From the NCBI GenBank assembly GCA_002633005.1, contig NMRA01000844.1:1-40249 (forward strand): a DNA stretch of 40,249 bases. The letters are read 5' to 3'. Shown here one piece after another: positions 23,784 to 33,585 of the stretch. The notes under the pieces were generated by a model that was not told where the DNA came from, ran no database searches, and saw only the letters and a program-made list of their open reading frames with translations. Source of the stretch: Phoronis australis (Eukaryota > Phoronida > Phoronidae). Position 1 is the stretch's first letter, and every line of letters starts with the position of its first letter. Position numbers and translations under genes: made by a program.

Positions 23784-23942
23784 TTAGTACGATAAGACAG
23801 TCGTTACTAACCAAGGATGTAAACTATATCAAGTGGTGTCCTGGTCATCAGCAGTTAGCGAACTGCATGACGAAGCGTGGTGCTTCGTCTGTGAACATTC
23901 TTAATGCTATCCAAACCAGACAGTTATAGACTTTCACATTAG
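23784..23942 (+). pseudogene. Second, less deleted copy of the RNase H end
   Basis: After the N, the frame reads IRQSLLTKDVNYIKWCPG and runs to the stop after NAIQTRQL. It supplies residues absent from the first copy (which jumps from HSTN to YIKWC) and restores the family residues Pro and Cys (WCPG, ANCMTK). It therefore comes from a different copy or allele of the same element. Confidence 0.8.
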
Positions 23943-24011
23943 TTTAGTTAGTTTTTACTATAAGTTTTTCTATTCTTATATTTACCCACTTTTTACTGCC
24001 ATCCTCATCAT

Positions 24012-24029
24012 AAAAGAAAAAGGAGAGAG
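24012..24029 (+). other. Polypurine tract of copia element
   Basis: aaaagaaaaaggagagag lies directly before the 3' LTR, as expected for the plus-strand primer. The same tract occurs in the duplicated copy near 23737-23752. Confidence 0.88.
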
Positions 24030-24200
24030 TATTGGTGTTAAGCTTTGTATTAGCCGCCAGGCGTGTCAGGTGTTTAACCTCTCCCCTCTGGCTGGAGGAG
24101 CGTTCCAGAGCGTCCATATTGGTGGACTGTTCACGTTTATTGTGCTGGCGAATATAATCACTTGTTTGGGACATTTGCGTTGTCTTTGAGCGAAATAACA
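24030..24200 (+). repeat. 3' LTR of copia element
   Basis: 171 bp beginning TATTGGTG and ending ATAACA, followed directly by CCTAG, the target-site duplication. Confidence 0.95.
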
Positions 24201-24376
24201 CCTAGGAGGGAAAATAGAAAATATTTTCCAATCTGAAAAGGCGTGATCATTTTGCTCAACCCTGCTCTAGGTGATTAGTTTAAACGGGCTTAAACAAGAG
24301 AAACGAAGATCATTGAAATGGGCCCACGAATGCATTGCAAATGGTGTGCTTTTAGGGTTATTTATTTGTATCATAA

Positions 24377-25313
24377 AAATGGCCACTAGAAGCAAAAACA
24401 TACAATCCATCCAAAAACAGGAACACGCCATATTTCATAAAAATCTGTCAAGGAACTTCAGAGAAACAAGGGAAAACAGAATGAAATGAAATTGCCACTA
24501 GTGGGCACAGTGTCCATTGGAACCGCCTGAAAGTCTTCGTCGTCTCCATATAAATACACTTACTAAATTTAGCAGTGGGCTTAAGAGATACAATTATGGG
24601 CGCAAAACAAAACTACCACTAGGAGGCGCCACAGTAGTCAGTTACCATCATCAAAGGTCGTCTTCACACTGAGAACATATATGCCAATTTTCAAATGATT
24701 TGGTTGTTACAGGGGTGGTCACCAAAAACAAGATTTGAACACCGCAAAAATGGCAAGTGGGTGGTGCAAAATACCTCGATTCCTTCCAAAAACAGGAAGA
24801 TAGCGTCATCACACCAATAGATGCCTATATTTAAAATTTTATGAAAATCTGTTGAGGACCTTTGAAGAAACCGAGTTAAACGTAAAAACTTGAATCGCCA
24901 CTAAAGGTTAGAGCAGTAGTCAGATCTGTCCGGAAGTTGTCGTCATCCGTAGTCAACATCATATAAATACAATTGCTCAATTAAGTAAAGATCCTGCGAA
25001 CGGTTAAGGTGACACAGCAATAGGCGCAACAAAAACAAAACTGCCACTAGGAGGAGCCACAGTTGTCTAAGTTTTCGAAAATCATCGTCAACGGTTCTCT
25101 TTGTAGTAAGCACATACATGCCAATTTTCAAAATCATCCTTTGAGCGGTTTGGTTGATAGAGGGGTGGACCCAAAAATAGACTAGAAAACAGTAAAAATG
25201 GCCACTAGGTGGGGCAAACTACGTCAAATCCATCCAAAAACGGGAGGGTAGAGGCCTCTTACTAATAAGTGCTAACATACATGTATTAAATTTCATGAAA
25301 ACTGCAAATGGAT
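24377..25313. repeat. Imperfect long tandem repeat with CTCF-consensus-like motifs
   Basis: Two diverged units (24377-24752 and 24753-25192) and a partial third (25193-25313). Each starts with aaaaatggccactag or a relative, followed by tccaaaaacagga, a segment like tttcatgaaaatctgt, catataaatac, and ggcgcaaaacaaaact. The motif CCACTAG-N-GG recurs at 24495-24508, 24616-24629, 25044-25057 and 25202-25215, each within one or two mismatches of the CTCF consensus CCASYAGRKGGCRS. Degenerate versions occur at 24384, 24754 and 24898. No coding potential. It follows the copia element. Confidence 0.75.
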
Positions 25314-25641
25314 ATAGTTATATTTACAAATAATATAGTGCTTTCGGAGACTTCAGTAACAATACATTTTTTGAAGTTCGTCCACGTCTAAACAAGATTT
25401 TAAATCTCAGCCTCATCGTTACCAAAAATAAGGTCTACTCTGCATCCACAGCTGTCAATATCGCTAAGAGCCCTTAGGAACCCTTTTAGAATTCTTTCGG
25501 GACAGCACTCGCTGTCCACTTTGGAAAGCCCGATTGAAACATTGAGCCATAAATGAGATGGCTTTTTAATACACCATGGTCATCAAAGATTTTAAACCAT
25601 CTTATATTAACCATAGTAATATTAAAAACGATAACGAAAAC

Positions 25642-25755
25642 GAGTAATAGTAGTGATGGTAGTAATAGCAGTAATAGTAGTTAGGGTTGTAATATCAGTA
25701 ATATTTGTAGCAGTAACAGTAGTAATAGTAGTGTAATACTACTAAAATGATAATA
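25642..25755. repeat. Degenerate AGT/AAT trinucleotide repeat
   Basis: A run of agtaatagtagtaat-like triplets with interruptions. An aged microsatellite. Confidence 0.85.
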
Positions 25756-26906
25756 GGTAGCCAAAGTCGTGTCGTGTCAGCCCGGAGGGCATTGGCGTTC
25801 CTACAGACGAGGTTTACGAAAAGAGGCGCCCAAAAGGTTTTTGTTTTCACAGATAAAATACTCTCCAAAATGGTTTCATTTTCAACAAAGTTATATCTAA
25901 AAAGGTACCTTTCCTGGATTTCTGGAACAGAACGTAAGAAAATGTGAATTTTTACACAAATTAGTCTCTAAATGGGTTAGTTTTAGTCCGTTCCCACTCT
26001 TCAAACGGGTAGGTATTCAATTCTTTTAGGGCCGCACCCGTCGCCCAAAAACACTCCAGTACCCTACAAAGCTGTGCTGACATAATAATGCCACCAATGG
26101 GTTTAGCAGATCAGCCAGAGTATTTACAGGTTCAGCCACAGTGCTGTTTCCTCTTTTCGAATTTTACAATGCTACATCATTGACGATATTAAAGCGCAGA
26201 TTGTCTCTTTCCAGTACATACTCCACTTCCTCTGTCATAATACTGTATATCCAACTATTCCAGTTTCCCACATTTGCTGAGATTGGACTATCTAATCAAA
26301 TTACTTTTTACTTGTTGTGGTATAAGCCAGTAATCTTCAACAAATACTTTTCCCAGACGCATTCCTCAAGTAAAAAATTTTCTTTGACACATGTTCTGGA
26401 AGTATACTTTTTGGCCTGTCTCTCTACCCCCTCACTTACTTGTCCCGAAGGAATATTTCAAAGGTTAAGTGTAAATTCTTGTTGGTTTGGTACTACCCAA
26501 CCTTTACTAATAGTCAGCAGGTTTTCAAAAGTATAAGCCTTTACTGATTCTTAAAATTGTACTAACGAAAAAATTAAAGATATTGAATTTCATGTGGCCA
26601 TTTTGGCTCACAAAATATGAATACCAAGCTAAAGTGAGGGCATCACAAATAAGTCATTCAGATTTGATTATAAAAAGTTAAAAATGAATTTCTATGTACC
26701 TGACAGTAGGACAAAAAGGTCTCAATGTTGAGAGACACAGACTGCGCAATCATTTTGGTTGCATCCAGTCTAGGCAAATCAAAAGATTTGATCTGCGGGA
26801 AATGGGTTATGCAAGAGATGGCTGCCTGTCGCTAAGATAAACATCAGCACCGTATTACCCAAGAGAAATAATTTGTATGGAGCGTCCAGTGGCCAATTTG
26901 AATAGC
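25756..26906. other. Unassigned intronic sequence
   Basis: About 1.1 kb with no recognised gene. A 131-codon open frame at 26141-26536 has no motif I know. The right end may include an LTR belonging to the gypsy-like element whose binding site begins at 26907, but no second LTR is available to define it. Confidence 0.4.
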
Positions 26907-26921
26907 TGGCGCCTTGGATCC
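26907..26921 (+). other. Possible primer-binding site of gypsy-like element
   Basis: TGGCGCCTTGGATCC. TGGCGCC is a common start of retroelement primer-binding sites (complement of a tRNA CCA end). It lies 80 bp before a short gag-like ORF. No LTR pair is available to confirm it. Confidence 0.45.
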
Positions 26922-27001
26922 AGGGTATGTTGAGCGACAGCAGACGGCAACTACTCTAAACAAGGCCGGTATATGCAATAGCATAGCTGAGCGTCAGAAC
27001 G

Positions 27002-27166
27002 ATGGTTCTAAAAAGGTACTATTTTCCAACTGAAGAACCCAGTGACTCGACTCCGGAGGGACAGGAGGTTGCCAACATGTCGGTAGGGGCGGATCCTGAT
27101 AAATCCAGCATGGAAGCGATAAAAATGACTACCGAAGCTCAGGCAGAGCGACAAAACGGATATTAA
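27002..27166 (+). CDS. Short gag-like ORF start, 54 codons
   Basis: ATG to TAA, reading MVLKRYYFPTEEPSDSTPEG, then SMEAIKMTTEAQAERQNGY. The acidic, Ser/Thr/Pro-rich composition and the A-Q-A-E-R heptad-like end resemble gag leader regions of gypsy-like elements. It stops five bases before the TTAA where the DNA element was inserted, so the original ORF may have been longer. The assignment comes from position and composition, not a firm family motif. Confidence 0.4.
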   Translation: MVLKRYYFPTEEPSDSTPEGQEVANMSVGADPDKSSMEAIKMTTEAQAERQNGY

Positions 27167-27174
27167 GCCGTTAA

Positions 27175-28905
27175 AGGAGAATGCCACCCGATAGATTAAG
27201 TCTATTTTACCGTCTTAATCGGTCTAATCCGCATCGCCTCATATACGGTCAATCTCACCTTGCCGAAAGGTGTCTCGCTAACCTGTGAGGAAGGTGAGAA
27301 GCGACGCAGCGACGTCAGTGGTTCGTCTTCAGAGTGAATGCCGCTATATTGCGTTGTATCGGTTCCCGCTTGTCCGAACTATGAAGCTGCGAAGAAGACG
27401 GGTATATCGTTTTTTCGACTTCCTTGAGAGCCCGAAATGCTTAGATATTGGCTCGCGGTAATGAAGAATGAAAGGTATGCTGATAATAGCAAGTATGAGG
27501 CCGTGAAACATCTCCGTGTCTGTGGCTGGCTTTTCGTCGACAGTGATTTCTCTGACGAATTCCGGCTTAGCAAAGAACTGTTCATACGTTCCGTAGCCTA
27601 TGCATGTTCACAGCGTCTCTATAGTATTTCTTGATCATTGTATTCCGGTTCGAATCCATAGCCTGCCTGTGAAACCTAACAATCCGACCCATGAAGTCTT
27701 CGTCGAATGAGCTCTTGAATAAGTCGGGATTGGCATCGGGCGATTTGCCATGTAGACGTTATTATTCGGCGTTCTGTTTCAAAATGAATTATCCTCATCC
27801 TAAAATGATCCTAACCAATGCTTGTATGAAACTGGAAAAAGTTTATCGCGATCATTAGATACAATTCGCATTGCCTTGGAGTGTTCGTGAGTGCAATCGT
27901 TTTGAGAAGCCAGCAATGAATAAACCACTTCGTTACCGGTTTTTGATGCCGGCAACAAAGGTAAATGACGGGGCACCGAGGCGGTGTGGGCGCATTATAA
28001 TTCAGTGTTTGCTGAAAAAAACCTGTTGTGAAATAATTACTCGATTTTATATGCTGTTGTCACATGTTAGGGGAATCTTTATTTAGAAATACAAATACAT
28101 TATTCAAATCATTGTTACTGCACAACCTTTGCCCTGACGGTCTGTGGAAGGGGAATCCGACTTCGGGCCCTCGACGAAAAAGTAGATTTTCATTTTTGCG
28201 GCTTATTCACATAAATAATTACGTGCACATTATCTTTCTTTAGCGCATTATTATAGTATTTTTGTGACGGGAGGCTTAGTTTCCTACTCAAGCTGGTTTA
28301 TGTTCGTGCCAGTCCCGGCGGCCGCGACGGGCTTGATCGTGTTCCGAGCCACTGGCCGGGATAGCGACTTAGTCAGGCCCAGACGGACCTGATTGGTTTA
28401 CGTGCCATTGGCCGGGATAACAAGCGTTTTGTGTGTTTAGAACTAAAAAAATCACAAGTATAAACAACACAAATCTAGGTTCTTCTGTCTGTATTTCACG
28501 GAAGAATACTTCGAATTTATCTCCGAACAGACCCCAAACTCCTGCTACGGACCTTGGTAATGCGGAACTTTGTAGGATACGGTGTGTCCAAATACCAGTA
28601 AATCCGTAACAGCGAAGTAAAATAACACGTTTTTATAAGAACTCGGCGTATTTTTAAGGGTCTTACATCGAAGTTTGATGATTTATTGGTGTTAAACGAT
28701 GAATTCAAGCGATAAGCTGACACCACTAACCCGTGTTGTGAACTGCTGAACAGACTGCGTGTGAAACCAATTACACCATTGAAAAATTTCGAAAGCCCCG
28801 CCTGCCGTCAGGTGTCAGGTAACGCAATCAAACCTGTCGTTATCGAGTAGAACTGCTCGATCTAAATTGACACAAAATTGCTTTATTTTTGGGTGGCATT
28901 CTCCT
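27175..28905 (-). mobile_element. TTAA-associated DNA element, copy 2, with 15-bp terminal inverted repeats
   Basis: The 1731-bp element has perfect 15-bp inverted termini: AGGAGAATGCCACCC at 27175-27189 and its complement at 28891-28905. TTAA precedes it and ATAA follows, so the target duplication is TTAA with one possible mutation. Its reverse complement matches copy 1 over nearly the whole length. Internal subrepeats (ggccgggata with tggc or actggc) lie near 28340-28430. The coding potential seen in copy 1 is broken here. The superfamily is not established; a TTAA target fits piggyBac or Kolobok. It lies within gypsy-like sequence. Confidence 0.82.
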
Positions 28906-28909
28906 ATAA

Positions 28910-30062
28910 CTGTATTTTATCTTCAACCTTGGAAAAGGTGGGACTAAAGCAGTTCAAAGAGACTTAGCATGAAGATTGATCTCTGAAAAAACTGTGTGAG
29001 CAAGCTGGAGTCAAGGTTCATCAACAGACCAAAGGCAAGGGATCATGCATGATGGAGGTTCAGCGACAAATACTCTATTTTTTTTGTTTAAGAATAAGGA
29101 TGGTGCCGAGGGGATACAAGTTTCCGTGTCGAACAGGTTACCGAAGTCTGTGATGAGGCTCGCTCATGTGTCTATACTCGGTGGACACTTCGGTGTTAGG
29201 AAGACAACTGACCGAATTATCAGCAACTTCTATTGGCCAGGGATGGCATCAGATGTGAACCGATTCTGCAGTTCATGCAACATTTGGCAGAAGACAATCT
29301 CGAAATGTGGAGTGACCAAGGTACCGCTAAGAGAGATGCCTTTGATGAAGGAACCTTTTTCAAAAGGATTGCAATTGATCTGATTGGCCCTATAGCTCCA
29401 GCTTCCTACAAGGGAAACAGGTACATGCTCTCGGTAGTAGATTTCACCATCAGATATCCGGAAGCAGTGGCGCTACCACAGATTGAGACAGAGCCTGTGA
29501 CTGAGGCATTATTAAAGGTGACCGCGGAACACAGTTCACAGGGGAACTGATGAAGGAGGTCAGCAGGCTAGCTGGTGAATGCACAGCAGATGTGTACGAC
29601 CCTTTACAATACACGCTGTAACAGACATTGTGAAAGAATCAACGGTGTGCTAAAAACCATGCTGAAGAAGATGTGACACAAAGACCAAGGCATTGGGACC
29701 GGCAAGACAGTAAAAGGTCCGATGAATATCCTGAGCGAACTCTGGACTGGGGAATACAACAACGAAGTCCAAAATACTTACCAGTATATCTTTGAGCTTT
29801 GGAACCACTTAGATGAGACATGCAGTTTGGCAGGAAAAAGCTTCTACATACATATGCGTAAGGTATTCACAAACACTACTAGGACAAGAAGACCAGGGAA
29901 GGGCAGTTTCAAGTGGGACAAAGAGTGTTGTTATTACTTCTCACAGATCACAACAAGCTTACATTTCAGTAGAAGGGTTATACGAAATTATAGAAGTAGT
30001 CAACATGAACGGCAATATTGAAATCTTCCATCCCAATTTGTCGAAGGCGTATCCCGAACGCT
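28910..30062 (+). pseudogene. Gypsy-like integrase, broken
   Basis: The frame at 29045-29383 gives the HHCC zinc-binding domain: LAHVSILGGHFG, then YWPGMASDVNRFCSSCNIWQ. A frame change leads to the core (29350-29550) with IAIDLIGPIAPASYKGNRYM and SVVDFTIRYPEAVALP. The GTQFTGELMKEVSRL and ERINGVLKTMLKKM segments (29525-29670) lie in other frames. GPMNILSELWTGEY (29719 on) and YEIIEVVNMNGNIEI (29980-30025) represent the C-terminal GPY/F-type part. The second catalytic Asp (normally D-x-G-T-Q-F) is missing in the visible sequence, and several stops interrupt it. This is the integrase of a Ty3/gypsy element typical of marine invertebrates; nothing after 30062 looks like its LTR. Confidence 0.85.
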
Positions 30063-31196
30063 AGGCTGCCAACATCGCAGACGAAGATGAAGCTATCGGA
30101 GAGGTGGGATCGAAGAATAAGAGACTGACGAAGCGACCCTTATTGATGAAGACGACCGGAGGTTCACAATGAAACCTAAAGTACAGCCACTGAATTTTTA
30201 GACTTCGTCCGGTCTGCCTCACACTGGCTAGACCGGAGAGTAACGGGAACGAACGTGTGAGAGAAATCAGTCACGGTCTTCTCACGGCTGCTCTTAGGGT
30301 AGCTCTTACGCTTACCTCCAGTTTTGTTAACGCCTTCCTCATGCTTTGTTCACGCTTTACTCACGATTCCCTCACGCTTTCCTCACGCATTGGGTGGCTG
30401 TGGTATCATACCATGATGGTGCGTCGGGCTAACAAAATAACATCTTGATCTGCGTGTACAGTTATCCATTGTTTTGGCATCTTATACACCGAGTTCCAAC
30501 AAACTTCGTAATTTCTCATATTTGTCTCTCAAACAAACTCCATTAACTCCGCTGGCGTTGCATTTATGTAGTCCAACGTATTACACAAAATCATGTCCTA
30601 TCTATGACTTTACCGTGGTGATTAAAGACTTGGACCCTTTGGTGGCCTGAAGTTAAGACGAACAAACGCGACTATCTACTTGCGTTCATTGATGCTTACA
30701 TGGCTCGGGATTCCATGAAACTCGTCACAGATGGATATACATGTACTTAAATCGCTCTAAAAATAGCCCATGCATCTTATCTCGCTACTCATGTATCTCT
30801 ACTCCGTAGATTCGTGCACCGCAGTCGTGGAACAGAAAGTTTCGATAAGCTCGCTTCTGCGGCTGACGTCATGTATCATCTCCATCCTTTTTACTGCGAG
30901 CGCATGTTACATGTAAGTCCCCAACCGATTGTACGGGTTTATTGGTAGCCTCATGCATTTAGTATTTCGCGCCCACGTGCCGTCATCCCGGGGAAATTCT
31001 GCATTAAAATAATAATTGCAGTCAGCTCTTGGACTCGTCAATTGGTCGTGATCACATTCTCCGCGTGATGCCGGAATTTGGCACAATTGAATTATTCCGT
31101 GAGGCACACGTTTGTCAAATTGCTGATATGCTTATTTCAAAAACATATGAAAATGAGTGAAAAATTAAGTCATGGGGTCTGCTTCATGAAGTGACT
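30063..31196. other. Unassigned sequence with degenerate 11-12-bp repeat
   Basis: About 1.1 kb between two gypsy-like fragments pointing toward each other. A degenerate tandem of cacgctttcct-like units runs from about 30270 to 30390. No gene is recognised in the rest. Confidence 0.5.
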
Positions 31197-32362
31197 TTAA
31201 GATTGAAAAAGGAATTTGGCCTTTCGCCCAACGTAAGCTATACCTTCTCGCCAACATACCCATAGATTCATATGAAACTTTCCTTTCAAAGCGCCGGGGT
31301 TAACAAGCTTTACCAAGTCCTCACTCTGGTGCTGACGTTTGGTGTCTAGCAAGTTGTCCACCCTTCTGTCAGGAAGCACCTTTCCTCTTCCAGGTGAGTT
31401 TCCTTGTCGTCGACTCTCTGGGTGTCTGCTTTGGCTGGTACTTTTTGATACTTTTTCATACAAGATTGAGTGCTTGTTATATCCACCTCATGGGCCTCAA
31501 TATATCTCTCTGCCAAATCAACAATATTGGGAATAGACGTGGGTGTTTACTCTCGTAGCAACAAGGCCAAGTCCTTTGTACCGGTGTTCATGTACTACTC
31601 ACGCACTAACAGGTCTCCCAATTTGGCAACGTCTGTGCCACAGTCAGACATGTCTATCCACCTGTCTAGGTAGCAATAAGTTCGGGCCACTAGCTGGTAA
31701 GCCGTCTCACCCTTCTCAGTCCTCGCTTCCCGGAACGGCCAGCGAAAGCCCTCCTCAGTAAGCTCATAACGCTTCAGCAAAGTTTTTTCGACAGCAGCAC
31801 ACTCTAGACCATGAGTCATTGGGAGGCTGATATAAGCCTGCTGATTTTGTATGTTAACAGTGGATTTAGACAACTCATTCACTCTTTGTCCAACTATGAC
31901 TCTCAGCGTACTTGTCAAATCTTTCCAGGAACTTATTCACATCGTCCTGCTATTCATCAAACTTGGGTAACTCCAGCTATACACTACCAGTTGTTCTGCA
32001 TGGTTACGTTGAGCTGCTACCTGTTCAGCTTTCAGTGCTGCTAGCGCAACCTCATGCTCCATTCTTTCTCTCTCCATCTGTCGTTCGGCTTTTCGGGCTT
32101 GACTTATCTTCTCGATTTCGCGAGCTTGCTTCCTCCCCTCAGTCTCTACCTCTCGCACTTGCTTTCTCTCTTCAGCCTGTCGAGCTTGCTTACTCTCCTC
32201 AGCCTCAGTTTCTCGCGCTTGCCTTCTCTCCTCCGCCTCAGCATCAGCCTCAACACGGACTTCAGCTTGTTGTTTCTCCACAAACTGTCTAAGGTCGTCT
32301 CCTTGCAAACACATTTCTTGTCTGAGGGCCATCAACTCCCTTAGCTGAGATCTCGTCTTCAT
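31197..32362 (-). pseudogene. Gypsy-like gag, minus strand, broken
   Basis: From ATG at 32362 the minus strand reads a 141-codon frame with a long charged coiled coil (VEADAEAEERRQARETEAE...). After frame changes come LPKFDE and KFLERFDKYAE (about 31960-31900), then TLLKRYELTEEGF and YCYLDRWIDMSD (31800-31650). These match the capsid-like domain of metazoan gypsy gag, related to SCAN. Then NPGALKGKF and a corrupted zinc knuckle (WVCWREGIAYVG) near 31260. No pol follows, so the copy is truncated. The LTR and primer-binding site lie upstream, at 32421-33082. It is in the opposite orientation to the integrase at 28910-30062. Confidence 0.85.
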
Positions 32363-32420
32363 AGTGAGTCTCTAATGCCAACAGTCCGCTTTACCACACC
32401 TTGTTACCGTCAGTAAGCTC

Positions 32421-32435
32421 CTGGTCTGCTCGCCA
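32421..32435 (-). other. Primer-binding site of minus-strand gypsy-like element
   Basis: On the minus strand it reads TGGCGAGCAGACCAG, two bases after the LTR edge (CGTTACA). TGG is the complement of a tRNA CCA end. The tRNA was not identified. Confidence 0.6.
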
Positions 32436-32437
32436 AA

Positions 32438-33082
32438 TGTAACGTTTTTCCCCGTGTGTGGATAGGCGCGAGTTGTTACAGACCGGTGCTAATTGATTTT
32501 TGTGGCAGGATAGAATGGAGTGGTTCGACTTAATCAGTTTATTATCCTCGACCGTACGTTCAGAAGCCTTCTGAAACAAAACGACCCGTCCGACAAATTA
32601 TCTGTTTTATAGTCCAGCCAGTGCTTTGAAGCCTTGACTTGTAATGAAGTTCTGCTACACTCTCAGCAACTCTGGAATCAATAGCCTGCTGTCTTAGAAG
32701 CTGGCCTTTGTAGACTGTCGCTGTAACTGCTGATTCTATTCGGTGCAACTCAATTGTAGCTATCTTTTAACTAATTGGTTTTCAACTTTGAGCTGATTAC
32801 CTGACTGTCACAAACCCGAGCTGGGACATATATAGATTTCATGAATCTACTGAAACATTATATAAACCTACTAGGCACTATAATGTTCCAGATTACGTTA
32901 ACCAGTTACGCGCTAGAATATTCAAAACTATTCTTTGTGAACAAACTTCATCACCTCTGACATGACCTCAGGGGTCATTTCAATAAATAGCTATGTACTA
33001 GAACACAAACAAAACAATAGAACAAAAAACTAAGAACAGTGTCAGTCTACTACTGTTGAGCATTACCTCAAGAGGTAAAACA
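32438..33082 (-). repeat. Probable 5' LTR of minus-strand gypsy-like element
   Basis: The edge beside the primer-binding site (plus-strand TGTAACG) is well supported by spacing. The other edge is a guess at plus-strand GGTAAAACA (33082), which gives TGT...ACA ends. A TATATATG sequence near 32828 could be its promoter. No second LTR was found. Confidence 0.45.
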
Positions 33083-33585
33083 ACCACTTGAAAATACTTG
33101 CCGTCCGCAATGTCATTCTCGCCTATTTTTGTGCCCTTACTTGTTTGCACTTCAGTAATCCTGTGGTGCCTGAATGCGAACCATGATAATAACAGCTCGA
33201 CACCAATGATTAAAATGAGATCTCAGGTGCGTTGGTATAGTAATCTAAAAACAGCTCGTTTTCTGTTTCAGCAATTTCATTCTTTTTAGTGAAACGCATT
33301 ATTGTTCAGCATAAGGAAGCGACAATGTTCAGGCGAACTCTTTTAAAAAACCCGAGTTCATACCTGTGGTCATGAACCACAAAATAGGTAATGGCAATCT
33401 TCGATACATCGGTATTTAGAAGGGCTCGAGGCGACTTACATATTGTTACAAGTTTTTCTTCCACTTAGGCGACTGAGGTGGATTCGGGTTAGGGTATTAA
33501 TGCGTAGAGTGAATGAGATGCTAAGATACTAAACTTGTGTGGCTTTCAGTTACTTCGCCTTTAAGTCCGTTTGTCGTTGTTTAAG

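Larger units (their letters stand above)
19322..24205 (+). mobile_element. Copia (Ty1-like) LTR retrotransposon with target-site duplication
   Basis: A complete but decayed element of about 4.9 kb. CCTAG is duplicated at 19322-19326 and 24201-24205. Between them are two 171-bp LTRs, a primer-binding site, gag, protease, integrase, reverse transcriptase and RNase H in copia order (integrase before RT), and a polypurine tract. The LTRs differ at about 12 positions, so the insertion is not recent. Coding sequence is broken by at least six frame changes and a few stops. The HIDD catalytic box instead of YVDD, the compact size and the short LTRs recall the GalEa-type copia elements of marine invertebrates, but I could not test this. 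The 3' end is complicated by a duplicated segment and an N. Confidence 0.95.

Noticed and set aside
26141-26536. 131-codon open frame.
   Set aside because: No recognisable domain, signal peptide or neighbouring exon; composition (Ser/Leu/Phe-rich) is typical of AT-rich non-coding sequence.
27640-27665. GGTTCGAATCC, a B-box-like sequence.
   Set aside because: It lies within the TTAA element in a region aligned with copy 1, without an A box.
32054-32344. Leu/Ser-rich plus-strand frames resembling membrane proteins.
   Set aside because: They are the antisense of the charged coiled-coil gag region on the minus strand.
33110-33236. Open frame MSFSPIFVPLLVCTSVILWC resembling a signal peptide, with a possible donor GTGCGT.
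   Set aside because: It ends in phase 1, which does not fit the phase-0 astacin exon at 33586, and it abuts the probable gypsy LTR. The preceding catalytic exon is clearly at 14926.
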